Below, in pieces: positions 25,329 to 33,193 of a stretch of 64,000 bases of DNA (its first letter is position 1; every line of letters starts with the position of its first letter). The stretch is taken from the NCBI RefSeq assembly GCF_905220705.1, contig NZ_CAJNAT010000010.1, forward strand, positions 165,751 to 229,750, in the 5' to 3' direction. The notes beneath the pieces were generated by a model that had not been told where the DNA came from, did no database searches, and saw only the letters and a list, made by a program, of their open reading frames with translations. The position numbers were made by a program, and so were the translations under genes. The DNA comes from Paraburkholderia domus (GTDB lineage Bacteria > Pseudomonadota > Gammaproteobacteria > Burkholderiales > Burkholderiaceae).

Positions 25329-26488
25329 CCGCCACAGAACTCGACACGCTGGACAACGATCAACTGATTCTCGATGCACTGGACCGCTTCCTTGAAACCG
25401 AAGTGCGGCCCCACGTTCACAAGTTCGATCACGACGACATCTATCCGGCAGAGATCGTCGAGAAGATGAAGGAGATGGGCCTGTTCGGCTGCATCATCGA
25501 TCCCGAGTACGGTGGCTTGGGCCTGTCGACGCGCACATACGCGCAGATCATCACGCGGATCGCACGCGTGTGGATGTCGGTGAGCGGCATCATCAATTCG
25601 CATCTGATTCTCGCGATGCTGGTGCAACGCAACGGGACGCCCGAGCAGAAGAGCAAGTATCTGCCGAAGTTCGCTACAGGCGAATGGCGCGGTGGTATCG
25701 GTCTGACGGAGCCCGACTGCGGCACCGATCTGCAGGCGATTCGCACCACCGCGAAACGTGTCGGTGACGAGTACATCGTGAATGGCAACAAGACCTGGAT
25801 CACCAATAGTAAGCACGGCAATACGCTTGCGCTGCTGGTGAAGACAGACCCAACCGCAGAGCCGCGTCATCGTGGGATGAGTCTGCTGTTGGTGCAGAAG
25901 GGCCCAGGCTTCGAAGTCAGCCGTCAGCTCGAAAAGCTCGGCTATATGGGTATCGATACCTGCGAGTTGTCGTTCAACGATTTTCACGTCCCCGCCGATG
26001 CATTGATCGGCGGCGTGGAAGGCAAGGGCTTGCAGCAGGTGCTCGGCGGACTCGAACTCGGGCGCATCAATGTTGCCGCGCGTGGCGTCGGCATTGCGCA
26101 GGCGGCGCTCGAAGAATCGATCAGCTATTCGCAGCAACGCAAGACCTTCGGCAAGCCGATCTGCGAGCACCAGGCGATTCAGTTGAAGCTCGGCGAAATG
26201 GCAACGCGCACCGAAGCCGGCCGCCTGCTGGTGGACGCCGCGGCGCAGAAGTATGACCGCGGCGAGCGCTGCGATATGGAGGCCGGTATGGCGAAATACT
26301 TCGCCACCGAAGCCGCGCTGGAAAACAGCATCGAGGCCATGCGCATTCACGGCGCGTACGGTTATTCGAAGGAATACAACGTCGAGCGACTGTATCGCGA
26401 CGCGCCGCTGCTGGTGATCGGCGAAGGCACTAACGAGATGCAGCGCATCATCATCGCCAAGCAGTTGATCGAACGGAGTCCGGTATGA
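25325..26488 (+). CDS. Acyl-CoA dehydrogenase
   Basis: The 387-residue flavoenzyme shows the ACAD order: helical N-domain, beta-domain with GIGLTEPDCGTDLQA and NGNKTWITN, and C-domain with QRKTFGKPICEHQAIQ, RIHGAYGYSKEY and GEGTNEMQR near the catalytic Glu position. It passes electrons to ETF. Substrate is not certain; the operon suggests a methyl-branched C5 dicarboxyl-CoA such as methylsuccinyl-CoA, which would feed the hydratase. It overlaps both neighbours by ATGA, so it is translationally coupled to the PrpD-like and CoA-transferase genes. Confidence 0.9.
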   Translation: MTATELDTLDNDQLILDALDRFLETEVRPHVHKFDHDDIYPAEIVEKMKEMGLFGCIIDPEYGGLGLSTRTYAQIITRIARVWMSVSGIINSHLILAMLVQRNGTPEQKSKYLPKFATGEWRGGIGLTEPDCGTDLQAIRTTAKRVGDEYIVNGNKTWITNSKHGNTLALLVKTDPTAEPRHRGMSLLLVQKGPGFEVSRQLEKLGYMGIDTCELSFNDFHVPADALIGGVEGKGLQQVLGGLELGRINVAARGVGIAQAALEESISYSQQRKTFGKPICEHQAIQLKLGEMATRTEAGRLLVDAAAQKYDRGERCDMEAGMAKYFATEAALENSIEAMRIHGAYGYSKEYNVERLYRDAPLLVIGEGTNEMQRIIIAKQLIERSPV

Positions 26489-27675
26489 GTCTGCCCCTTT
26501 CCGGCGTGCGCGTGCTCGCCATCGAACAGTATGGCGCTGGGCCGTTTGCGACCCAGCATCTCGCCGACCTCGGCGCGGAGATCATCAAGATCGAGCATCC
26601 GAGCAATGGCGGCGATGTGGGCCGCGCCGTCGGCCCGTATTTTTTCGGCGAAGGCGATAGCCACTTCTTCGAAGCGTTCAATCGCAACAAGTGCAGCTTG
26701 ACGCTCGATCTGAAGAAGCCCGAGGCGCGTGCAGTTCTGCTGGACCTGGTCGCGAAGAGCGACGCCGTGTTCAACAATCTGCGCGGCGATCTGCCGGTGA
26801 AGCTCGGGGTCACCTATGACCAGTTGTGCGAGGCCAATCCGAAGATCGTCTGCGGGCATCTATCGGCGTATGGCCGCACCGGCAGCCGCGCGGCATGGCC
26901 GGGCTACGACTATCTGATGCAGGCTGAGGCGGGCTATCTTTCAGTGACCGGTGAACCGGATAGTCCACCGGCGCGTTTCGGTTTGTCGATCATCGATCTG
27001 ATGACCGGCACGACCGCGGCGATGGCGTTGCTCGCCGGTCTGGTGGACGCAAAGACCTCGGGCAAGGGGCGCGATATCGACGTAAGCCTCTTCGACGTTG
27101 CGCTGCATAACCTTGCCTACGTCGCGACGTGGTATCTGAACGGCGGCGTGGTGACGGGGCGCGAGAATCGCTCGTCGCATCCTTCGCTGACGCCGAGCCA
27201 GTTGTACAAGACGCAGGACGGCTGGATCTTCCTGATGTGCAACAAGGAGAAGTTCTGGGGCGTGCTTGCCGAAGTGGTCGACAAACCGTCGTGGGTCACG
27301 GATCCGCGCTTCTGCAACTTCCAGGCACGTCTCGAGAATCGTGAGTTGGTGCAGACCGAACTCGACGCGGTGCTCTCGACCGCGACCACCGCGCAATGGC
27401 TCGAACGGTTCGGCGGCCGCGTCCCTGCCGCGCCGGTGTTCGACGTTAAGGAGGCGCTGGAGAATCCGTTCGTCGCCGAGCGCGAATGCGTGGTGGATGC
27501 CGAGCATCCACGCTTCGGCAAGATTCGCGGCGTGGCCGCGCCGGTGCGGGTCGATGAACCACTGCCGATGCGCGCTGCACCGGATATCGGTCAGGATACC
27601 CAGCGCCTACTCGACGAGTTGGGCTACAGCCCGGAAAGGATTGCTTTGCTGAGGGAGGCGGGTGTGGTGCAATAA
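26485..27675 (+). CDS. Class III (CaiB/BaiF) CoA-transferase, probable itaconate or dicarboxylate CoA-transferase
   Basis: The 396-residue protein has the class III hallmarks: GVRVLAIEQYGAGPFATQ at the N-terminus, NLRGDLPVKLGV, CGHLSAYGRTG and the catalytic Asp171 in IIDLMTG. These enzymes move CoA from succinyl-CoA or another donor to a carboxylate. In this operon it is the likely activating step, producing the CoA ester for the MaoC hydratase and CitE-like lyase. It follows the acyl-CoA dehydrogenase with a four-base overlap and precedes the GntR gene by 48 nt. Confidence 0.9.
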   Translation: MSLPLSGVRVLAIEQYGAGPFATQHLADLGAEIIKIEHPSNGGDVGRAVGPYFFGEGDSHFFEAFNRNKCSLTLDLKKPEARAVLLDLVAKSDAVFNNLRGDLPVKLGVTYDQLCEANPKIVCGHLSAYGRTGSRAAWPGYDYLMQAEAGYLSVTGEPDSPPARFGLSIIDLMTGTTAAMALLAGLVDAKTSGKGRDIDVSLFDVALHNLAYVATWYLNGGVVTGRENRSSHPSLTPSQLYKTQDGWIFLMCNKEKFWGVLAEVVDKPSWVTDPRFCNFQARLENRELVQTELDAVLSTATTAQWLERFGGRVPAAPVFDVKEALENPFVAERECVVDAEHPRFGKIRGVAAPVRVDEPLPMRAAPDIGQDTQRLLDELGYSPERIALLREAGVVQ

Positions 27676-27723
27676 GGCCGGGCGGGTACAACTGCCCGCT
27701 CCTTCACTTCATTGCACACCGAG

Positions 27724-28479
27724 ATGGCCACCACGACAGTCCTTGGGCAACAGCCGCGCTACATGCATCTGGCACAGACGCTCCTCAACGAGATTCAGGG
27801 CGGCCGGTTTCCTGTCGGCGCTTTGCTGCCCACCGAGTTCGAGTTATGCGAGCAGTTCGGCGCTAGCCGCTTCACGGTGCGACAGGCGATCAAGCAACTG
27901 GAGCAGCGCGGCCTCGTGGACCGGCGGGCCGGCATCGGTACCCGCGTGAAGGCGACGCAGAGCGAGACCGCATACCGTCAGGTGATGGAGCGGCTGAGCG
28001 ATCTGCATCGTTATACCGCCGACACCGAGCTGGAGATTGCATCGACGCAAACAATCGAGATCGACGATGCGGAACTGCTCGAGCGGCTCAAAGCGAAGCC
28101 GGGTGAAACGTGGCTGCTGGCCGAAGGTATTCGCCGAACGCCTGGCAGCGTCGAGCCGATCTGCCACACGGAGGTGTATATCCACCCGGCGTTTCGATCG
28201 CTGACGGGGCTAATCGGCCGGTCTCACGTGCCGATCTACACGCTGATCGAAAAGCAGTTCGGCGAGCAGATCACCGAAGTACAGCAGGAAATCCGCGCGA
28301 TCGCGATGCCGGCGAAACTCGCACCACGTTTGAACGCGAAGGCGCGTTCGCCGGCGCTGTGGTTGTGCCGCCGTTATCTGAACCGTCGCGGGCAACTGGT
28401 GGAACTGACGATCAGTGTTCACCCGGCCGATCGCTACAGTTATTCCGAAACGTTTCAACTCGACTGGCACGCGAACTAG
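27724..28479 (+). CDS. GntR family transcriptional regulator with UTRA domain (HutC type)
   Basis: The 251-residue protein has an N-terminal winged helix (LLPTEFELCEQFGASRFTVRQAIKQLEQRGLV region, residues 35-65, quoted in part) and a C-terminal UTRA ligand-binding domain (from about 90 to 240). HutC-type members are mostly repressors released by a pathway metabolite. ATG 27724 gives MATTTVLGQQPR; a TTG 12 nt earlier is unlikely. The gene lies inside the operon, between CoA-transferase and lyase, and is the obvious candidate to bind the inverted repeats at 21767-21799. A weak GTACAA half-site also lies just before this gene. Confidence 0.9.
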   Translation: MATTTVLGQQPRYMHLAQTLLNEIQGGRFPVGALLPTEFELCEQFGASRFTVRQAIKQLEQRGLVDRRAGIGTRVKATQSETAYRQVMERLSDLHRYTADTELEIASTQTIEIDDAELLERLKAKPGETWLLAEGIRRTPGSVEPICHTEVYIHPAFRSLTGLIGRSHVPIYTLIEKQFGEQITEVQQEIRAIAMPAKLAPRLNAKARSPALWLCRRYLNRRGQLVELTISVHPADRYSYSETFQLDWHAN

Positions 28480-28515
28480 GCAGCATTGAACCGCGTGCTT
28501 CTGAAGGAGAGCAAC

Positions 28516-29328
28516 ATGGACGCACGCAGTTATCTGTTCGTTCCGGGCGACCGGCCCGAGCGCTTCATGAAGGCGCTCGACGCCGGCGCCGACGCGGTGG
28601 TGATCGATCTGGAGGACGCAGTCGCGCCAGCTGCCAAGGAACATGCGCGTGAGGGCTTGCAGCGTTGGCTAATGACGGCGGATCGTTCGCGGCTGATTGT
28701 TCGCGTGAATGCGGTGGGCACGCCGTGGCACGCCGAAGACGTGGAGATGGTTAGCCGCTCCGGCGCTTCAGTCGTGATGGTGCCGAAGTCAGACAGTGCG
28801 CAGCAACTTGCCGATGTTGTTGCGCGCTTGCCGTCGCAGGTAAGGATCGTGGCGCTGATCGAGACCGTCGCGGGCGTGGTCGCGATGCGCGAGATTGCCG
28901 CCGTGCCATCGGTCGTGCGGCTTGCATTCGGTACGATTGATTTTTGCGCCGACGCCGGGATTGAGGGGCTGGGCGTTGAGCTGGATTACGTGCGCTCGCA
29001 AATGGTGATCGAATCGAGGCATGCGGGGTTGGCTGCGCCAATTGACGGTGTAACGTTGGAGCTCGATAACCTTGAGCGGTTGACTGAGCACGTTGCTACT
29101 GCGCGGCGCTTTGGGTTCACCGGGAAGCTTTGCATTCACCCTAAGCAGGTGGACCGGGTGAATCGCGGGTTCGCTCCGAACGAAGAAGAGCGGCGCTGGG
29201 CCGCGCGGGTGTTGGCCGCTTGCAGCGAGCATCCGGAAGGGGCGTTCGCAGTGGATGGCAAACTGGTTGATAAGCCGATCGTCGATCGCGCCAGGAGAAT
29301 TTCCGAGTTTGAAGTGCAGGCGCCGTGA
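28516..29328 (+). CDS. HpcH/HpaI aldolase/citrate lyase (CitE-like), probable citramalyl-CoA lyase
   Basis: The 270-residue TIM-barrel protein has the CitE-like signatures RSYLFVPGDRPERF, VVIDLEDAV and the metal-site region FGTIDFCADAG, and it ends with the CIHPKQV motif. Stand-alone CitE-like proteins cleave malyl-, methylmalyl- or citramalyl-CoA; in itaconate degradation the products are acetyl-CoA and pyruvate. AAGGAGAGCAAC precedes ATG 28516. It closes the operon after the GntR gene (36-nt gap). The exact stereochemistry and substrate are not visible. Confidence 0.88.
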   Translation: MDARSYLFVPGDRPERFMKALDAGADAVVIDLEDAVAPAAKEHAREGLQRWLMTADRSRLIVRVNAVGTPWHAEDVEMVSRSGASVVMVPKSDSAQQLADVVARLPSQVRIVALIETVAGVVAMREIAAVPSVVRLAFGTIDFCADAGIEGLGVELDYVRSQMVIESRHAGLAAPIDGVTLELDNLERLTEHVATARRFGFTGKLCIHPKQVDRVNRGFAPNEEERRWAARVLAACSEHPEGAFAVDGKLVDKPIVDRARRISEFEVQAP

Positions 29329-29439
29329 TCGTTTTTGCCTCGTGCGGCGTGGCTCTTCCGAACACCGCAAGCATGCGGAAGAAGGGACGGCCAGCGCCGC
29401 GGGAAAATCGACAATGCCGTCGTCAACGGTAACAACCTC

Positions 29440-30243
29440 TCACCGCCTGAGGTGCTCGAGCGCATCTCTCATCGGCGAACTGGAAATAACAATCGGTCCT
29501 GTGAACGGTGTATCCAGGTCGGCGATCACATAGATAGCAGAAGCAATCGACACGGCCCCAAGCGAGATCATGACCATCGCCAACGCATTGCGCGGCGCGA
29601 TCAATCCGAAGCTGAGAAAAATCACGCACAACCAGAATGTCAGCGTCATGAAGAACGGCCGGGAAATTGAACTGTGCGCTTCCTCGATGATCTTCCATCT
29701 AGCATCCACCGTTCGCCGATATTGCGTCAACGCATCATCGAGCGCGCGCTGTTGTAAAGGATCATACGCCCGCAATTGCCGCAACTGCCTGCCCACCGCG
29801 GTCAGCATATCGCCGAGTCGCACGTTCTCCAGCTTCTGCGAACTGTCCTGCGTTCCGATATTCCTCGGATAATCATCACCGGCCGGAGCCGGCTCGCCGG
29901 GCCACGTCGAAGCAATTGCGGCCGCGGTGTAGACGCGCAGCAGGTGCCGGGCCTCATCCGTATCGCCGCCGTATTCCCGCATGGTCGTGTCGAATTCGAT
30001 CAGGTCGGACGCAAAGGTCCGCAAATCATTCGACTCGGTATCGAAACTGGTTTTCGCGGATGCCGTCATCAATCCGAGCACCAAAGCGGCAAACGTCACC
30101 AGCATGCCGATAACCAGTTGGATGAGTTGCACGGTCTCGTGCGCCTTATGCTCCTCGGGCAGCAGCGGTCGCACCCACACACCTAGAGCGGTTCCGACGA
30201 GCAATAAAGCGAAAACCAGCAGAGCCGAGCCTATTTCTGACAT
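29440..30243 (-). CDS. Bestrophin-like (DUF4239) membrane protein
   Basis: The 267-residue protein has two N-terminal helices (residues 5-25 and 42-62), a central soluble region of about 120 residues with Arg/Leu-rich helices, and two C-terminal helices near residues 190-235. This 2+2 layout and the segments LGLMTASAKTSFDTES and RVYTAAAIASTW fit the DUF4239 bestrophin-like family. The function is not established; ion channel activity is only suggested by the fold relation. It is isolated between the catabolic operon and the chemoreceptor gene, facing away from the latter. Confidence 0.75.
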   Translation of the reverse strand: MSEIGSALLVFALLLVGTALGVWVRPLLPEEHKAHETVQLIQLVIGMLVTFAALVLGLMTASAKTSFDTESNDLRTFASDLIEFDTTMREYGGDTDEARHLLRVYTAAAIASTWPGEPAPAGDDYPRNIGTQDSSQKLENVRLGDMLTAVGRQLRQLRAYDPLQQRALDDALTQYRRTVDARWKIIEEAHSSISRPFFMTLTFWLCVIFLSFGLIAPRNALAMVMISLGAVSIASAIYVIADLDTPFTGPIVISSSPMRDALEHLRR

Positions 30244-30390
30244 AGAAATGCTCCGGAGACGCGTGCCTTGTCACTTTCTACCAACCGCCGGCCGCCGACC
30301 ACCCGGGTAGTCCCGCAGGTGCCCTTTCGCAGGCGGCCGCTGACTTCCGCTCGCATGCTGATGTATCGCAAAGGTCCGCGCCATCAGCCA

Positions 30391-30417
30391 TAAAGTTTTC
30401 TGTAATTTCGCCGTAGA
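30391..30417 (+). promoter_or_regulatory. sigma-28 (FliA) promoter for the chemoreceptor gene
   Basis: TAAAGTTT at 30391-30398 matches the FliA -35 element exactly. An 11-nt spacer follows, then GCCGTAGA at 30410-30417, which shares five of eight bases with GCCGATAA. The leader to ATG 30549 would be about 120 nt. The rest of the 305-nt gap shows nothing else. Confidence 0.7.
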
Positions 30418-30548
30418 CCATCTATGTGGCATTCGCTTAAATTTCGAACAAAAGTTGCGAACCTGGCCGTATGGGCTTGGGCGCAGCACGCGTGGCCGAG
30501 GCTAATTTTCTGAACATCCGGTCAGGCAGCCCAATGGAGACAAGCCCG

Positions 30549-32189
30549 ATGCTGAAAAATCTGTCGATTCGAACCTGCCTTACCTTGATGATCGTGTTCT
30601 TCGGCGTCGTGCTGCTGTTCGGTGCCGCCGCCGGCCTGTTGTCGTTGCGTTCGAGCAACGCATCGCTGCAGCAGATGTACACCGTGGACACGCCCGCAGT
30701 CGCCGATCTCGAGGGCAGTGCTGGACAGTTGCTGCGCTTGCGTCTGGCGCTGGCGACCTACGCATCGTTGGTCGACCTGAACGATCAGGACGGCGCGAAC
30801 GCCGTGCTCAAGCGTTTTGATCAGTACCAGAAAGCATCGAACGATCGCCTTGCCCACTATGTGAGCCGCGCGAGCGCGGATGCCGACGAACAGCGCCTGA
30901 TCAAGGACATGCAGGACAAGCGCGACACCTTCCTGCACGAAGGCGTCGATCCGGCACTGGCCGCGCTCAAGTCTGGTGACAGAACCGCTTTCGAGCAGTT
31001 GCAGGCGCACAAACTGCCGTCGCTCTATAGCGCGTATGAAAAGGCCATGCTTACGCTCGAGCAATTGCAACTCGATCACGGCGCGCAGCGCTATCAGGAT
31101 GCACAGGACCTGTTCTACGCGATTTGCGTTGCGGTGGCGATTGGCATAGCGCTGTCGCTGCTGGGCTCCTTGATCGGGCGTGCGGTCATGGTGCGGGCGA
31201 TTGTTAGCCCGGTCGATGCAACCATTGCGCAGTTTCAGCGAATTGCCAACGGGGACCTGACCAGCCAGATCGAGGTGACCAGCAATAACGAAATGGGTCG
31301 TCTCGCCGCGGCGTTGCGCAAGATGCAGGACTCGCTGATCGAGACGGTAAATGCCGTGCGTCACGGTACGGAGTCAATCGACACGGGCGTGAGCGAGATT
31401 GCGGCGGGCAATACCGATCTGTCGCAACGTACTGAGGAGCAGGCGGCGTCGCTGGAAGAAACGGCGGCTAGCATTGAAGAGTTGACTTCGACGGTCAAGC
31501 AGACGGCGGACAACGCGAAGCAGGCGAGCTCGTTGGCGCAGGGGGCGTCGAGTTTGGCTGCACAGGGCGGTGACCTGACCGAACAGGTGGTGGGCACGAT
31601 GCATGGCATCGTCGACGACTCGCGGCGGATTGCCGACATTGTCGGCGTGATCGAGGGGATTGCTTTCCAGACCAATATTCTCGCGTTGAATGCGGCGGTT
31701 GAGGCGGCGCGCGCCGGCGAGCAAGGGCGTGGGTTCGCGGTGGTGGCGAGCGAAGTGCGGTCGTTGGCACAGCGAAGCGCGGCGGCGGCCAAGGAGATCA
31801 AAGGTTTGATCGATGCTTCGACGGCGCGGGTGGAGGCTGGCTCGCAACTGGTCGAGCGCTCGGGGGCGACGATGACTGAGATCGTCGAGGCGATTTCCCG
31901 CGTGAGTTCGATTATGGGTGAGATCGCGGCGGCGGCGATTGAGCAGAGTACTGGGATCGATCAGGTGAATCTGGCGGTCGCTCAAATGGATGAGGTTACG
32001 CAGCAGAATGCCGCGCTGGTTGAGCAGGCTGCTGCTGCGGCTAGTTCGCTGGAGGAGCAGGCTCGCAGGTTGACTTCCGCTGTGGCTGTCTTCCAGACGG
32101 GGAGTGGGGGTTCTGCTTTTGCCGGGCGGCGAGGTGGGGCGGGGGCTGCGTCGGGGAAAGTTGGCGCGGGTGAGTTTGTAGCGGCTTGA
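30549..32189 (+). CDS. Methyl-accepting chemotaxis protein
   Basis: The 546-residue receptor has a first membrane helix at residues 10-32, a periplasmic four-helix-bundle sensor (about 33-185), a second helix (about 190-212), a HAMP domain to about 267 and the long cytoplasmic coiled coil. The kinase-contact tip is seen near residues 390-423 (AGEQGRGFAVVASEVRSLAQ). It is of the Tar/Tsr 36-heptad type. The ligand is unknown. GGAGAC lies eight bases before ATG 30549, favouring this start over upstream in-frame ones. The C-terminus lacks the NWETF-type CheR pentapeptide, ending in GEFVAA. Confidence 0.93.
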   Translation: MLKNLSIRTCLTLMIVFFGVVLLFGAAAGLLSLRSSNASLQQMYTVDTPAVADLEGSAGQLLRLRLALATYASLVDLNDQDGANAVLKRFDQYQKASNDRLAHYVSRASADADEQRLIKDMQDKRDTFLHEGVDPALAALKSGDRTAFEQLQAHKLPSLYSAYEKAMLTLEQLQLDHGAQRYQDAQDLFYAICVAVAIGIALSLLGSLIGRAVMVRAIVSPVDATIAQFQRIANGDLTSQIEVTSNNEMGRLAAALRKMQDSLIETVNAVRHGTESIDTGVSEIAAGNTDLSQRTEEQAASLEETAASIEELTSTVKQTADNAKQASSLAQGASSLAAQGGDLTEQVVGTMHGIVDDSRRIADIVGVIEGIAFQTNILALNAAVEAARAGEQGRGFAVVASEVRSLAQRSAAAAKEIKGLIDASTARVEAGSQLVERSGATMTEIVEAISRVSSIMGEIAAAAIEQSTGIDQVNLAVAQMDEVTQQNAALVEQAAAAASSLEEQARRLTSAVAVFQTGSGGSAFAGRRGGAGAASGKVGAGEFVAA

Positions 32190-32283
32190 TGCGGCGTAGT
32201 GTGCTGAAGGGTGATCGAGCGCTTGCCTGCGCTGCTTGAAAAATCGGTACATTGTGCGCACCGGGCCAAATGTAAAGATTAGT

Positions 32284-32289
32284 TATAAT
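32284..32289 (+). promoter_or_regulatory. -10 box upstream of the structured RNA
   Basis: TATAAT is an exact sigma-70 -10 hexamer about 60 nt before the first RNA hairpin. No convincing -35 element is seen 17 nt upstream (CCGGGC), so strength is uncertain. Confidence 0.45.
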
Positions 32290-32348
32290 TCGCGCGTTTA
32301 GCCTGTTTGGTTGATCGTCTCAAAAAATAGGTGCGTTAGATTGTTCCT

Positions 32349-32530
32349 GCCGTTAGACAAAACGGCGCGGGTTTGACAGCCCGCAGCGAAGTACGGCACT
32401 GCCCGCGAAAGTGGGTAGTGCTCACCTATGCGCGCCGTGTTCAATGGGCGGGTCGTGGTGAGGGAGCCGAGAGGCTCGCCGGTTTCGTATTTCGCCCGGT
32501 CTGTCAACCTCGCCACGTGCCCGCTCACCC
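32349..32530 (+). ncRNA. c4-like structured RNA (leader or antisense RNA)
   Basis: Consecutive stems are visible. GCCGTT/AACGGC lies at 32349-32366, GCGGG/CCCGC at 32367-32384, and an 11-bp hairpin with a GAAA tetraloop at 32396-32421. A long arm pairs CGTGGTGAGG (32454-32463) with CCTCGCCACG (32508-32517), extended outward by GCGGG (32448-32452) with CCCGC (32520-32524). It encloses GAGCC-GAGA-GGCTC at 32464-32477. The arrangement, and the Ash/Icd-like reading frame across it (MRAVFNGRVVVREP), resemble the c4 antisense RNAs of phages P1/P7 and P4-like elements. It ends about 50 nt before the next gene. The family call is from memory. Confidence 0.6.
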
Positions 32531-32580
32531 CATCTTTCAGCGAGTGTCGGGCGATTCAGGAACGAACCGGAAATCGCACC

Positions 32581-33051
32581 ATGAGCAAATCTACCAAGAC
32601 CCCTCAAGCACCCTCACGCGCGCCCGTTGACGCGCTCCAGTACGAGAAACTCGCGCTCTCAGCTTTCGATTTATGCAACCGGCAGTTGGATCAACTTAGG
32701 CGATTGATTACGCTTGCGGCCTCAATACGTAGGACTTCCTGCATGACAAGAGAAGAACGGCAAAGCCAACAGGCGTTGCTGGAACTGCTTGTCGAAACTG
32801 GCGAAGGATACGAGCGCGAGATTGAATGCGACCGCGAACTGTACCAGGTGATCGCGCTTGATGCGAAGGACGTGCCTCATAGCCGCATCACGGCAAAACG
32901 TGCCGCGAGTCTTCTGTCTGAGGCAGTGCGGAAGAAATCAGATGACAAGCTGAACGCGAAACCCGCGGATACCGCGCGACCCAAGCCGGTGCGCACAAAG
33001 GTCGCGTCGCGAGCGGAAGCGGGCGCACAGGTCTCTGCCGTTTCACATTAG
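32581..33051 (+). CDS. Hypothetical protein downstream of the c4-like RNA
   Basis: I do not recognise this 156-residue protein. Residues 20-110 are predicted helical and charged (DLCNRQLDQLRRLITLAASIRR, quoted to show the pattern only in part: LDQLRRLITLAAS). The last 40 residues are rich in Lys, Ala, Pro and Arg and are probably disordered. There is no signal peptide, membrane segment or helix-turn-helix that I can defend. Codons such as AGG, ATA and TTA and the lower GC than neighbours suggest transfer. ATG 32581 is chosen; a longer frame back to 32428 overlaps the RNA structure and lacks a ribosome site. No partner gene is adjacent. Confidence 0.7.
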   Translation: MSKSTKTPQAPSRAPVDALQYEKLALSAFDLCNRQLDQLRRLITLAASIRRTSCMTREERQSQQALLELLVETGEGYEREIECDRELYQVIALDAKDVPHSRITAKRAASLLSEAVRKKSDDKLNAKPADTARPKPVRTKVASRAEAGAQVSAVSH

Positions 33052-33116
33052 CCGGCACTTGCGGCCACCACGCAGGAGCAATGAAAAAAGCGTGAGCAGC
33101 GCGTAAGACATCTTGC

Positions 33117-33144
33117 AGAAAAAGGCCCGCTGAGTGCGGGCCTT
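33117..33144 (-). terminator. rho-independent terminator of the oxidase gene cluster
   Basis: AAGGCCCGC and GCGGGCCTT form a perfect 9-bp stem with a TGAGT loop (33122-33144). On the minus strand the second arm runs into five T, 50 nt past the cytochrome c stop codon at 33194. On the plus strand it may also stop transcripts from the orphan gene, though the T-run there is poor. Confidence 0.82.
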
Positions 33145-33193
33145 GCATCACGTCATTCGCGGTTAAGCGCCACGAAGGTCAAACCAAAATCCC

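Noticed and set aside
32428..32580. N-terminal extension of the orphan protein (MRAVFNGRVVVREP...)
   Set aside because: The sequence forms strong RNA stems and lacks a ribosome site. The similarity to Ash/Icd-like peptides is taken as a sign of the RNA rather than of a fused protein.
32190..33193. Prophage or genomic island with att sites
   Set aside because: No integrase, tRNA gene or direct repeat flanks the module.
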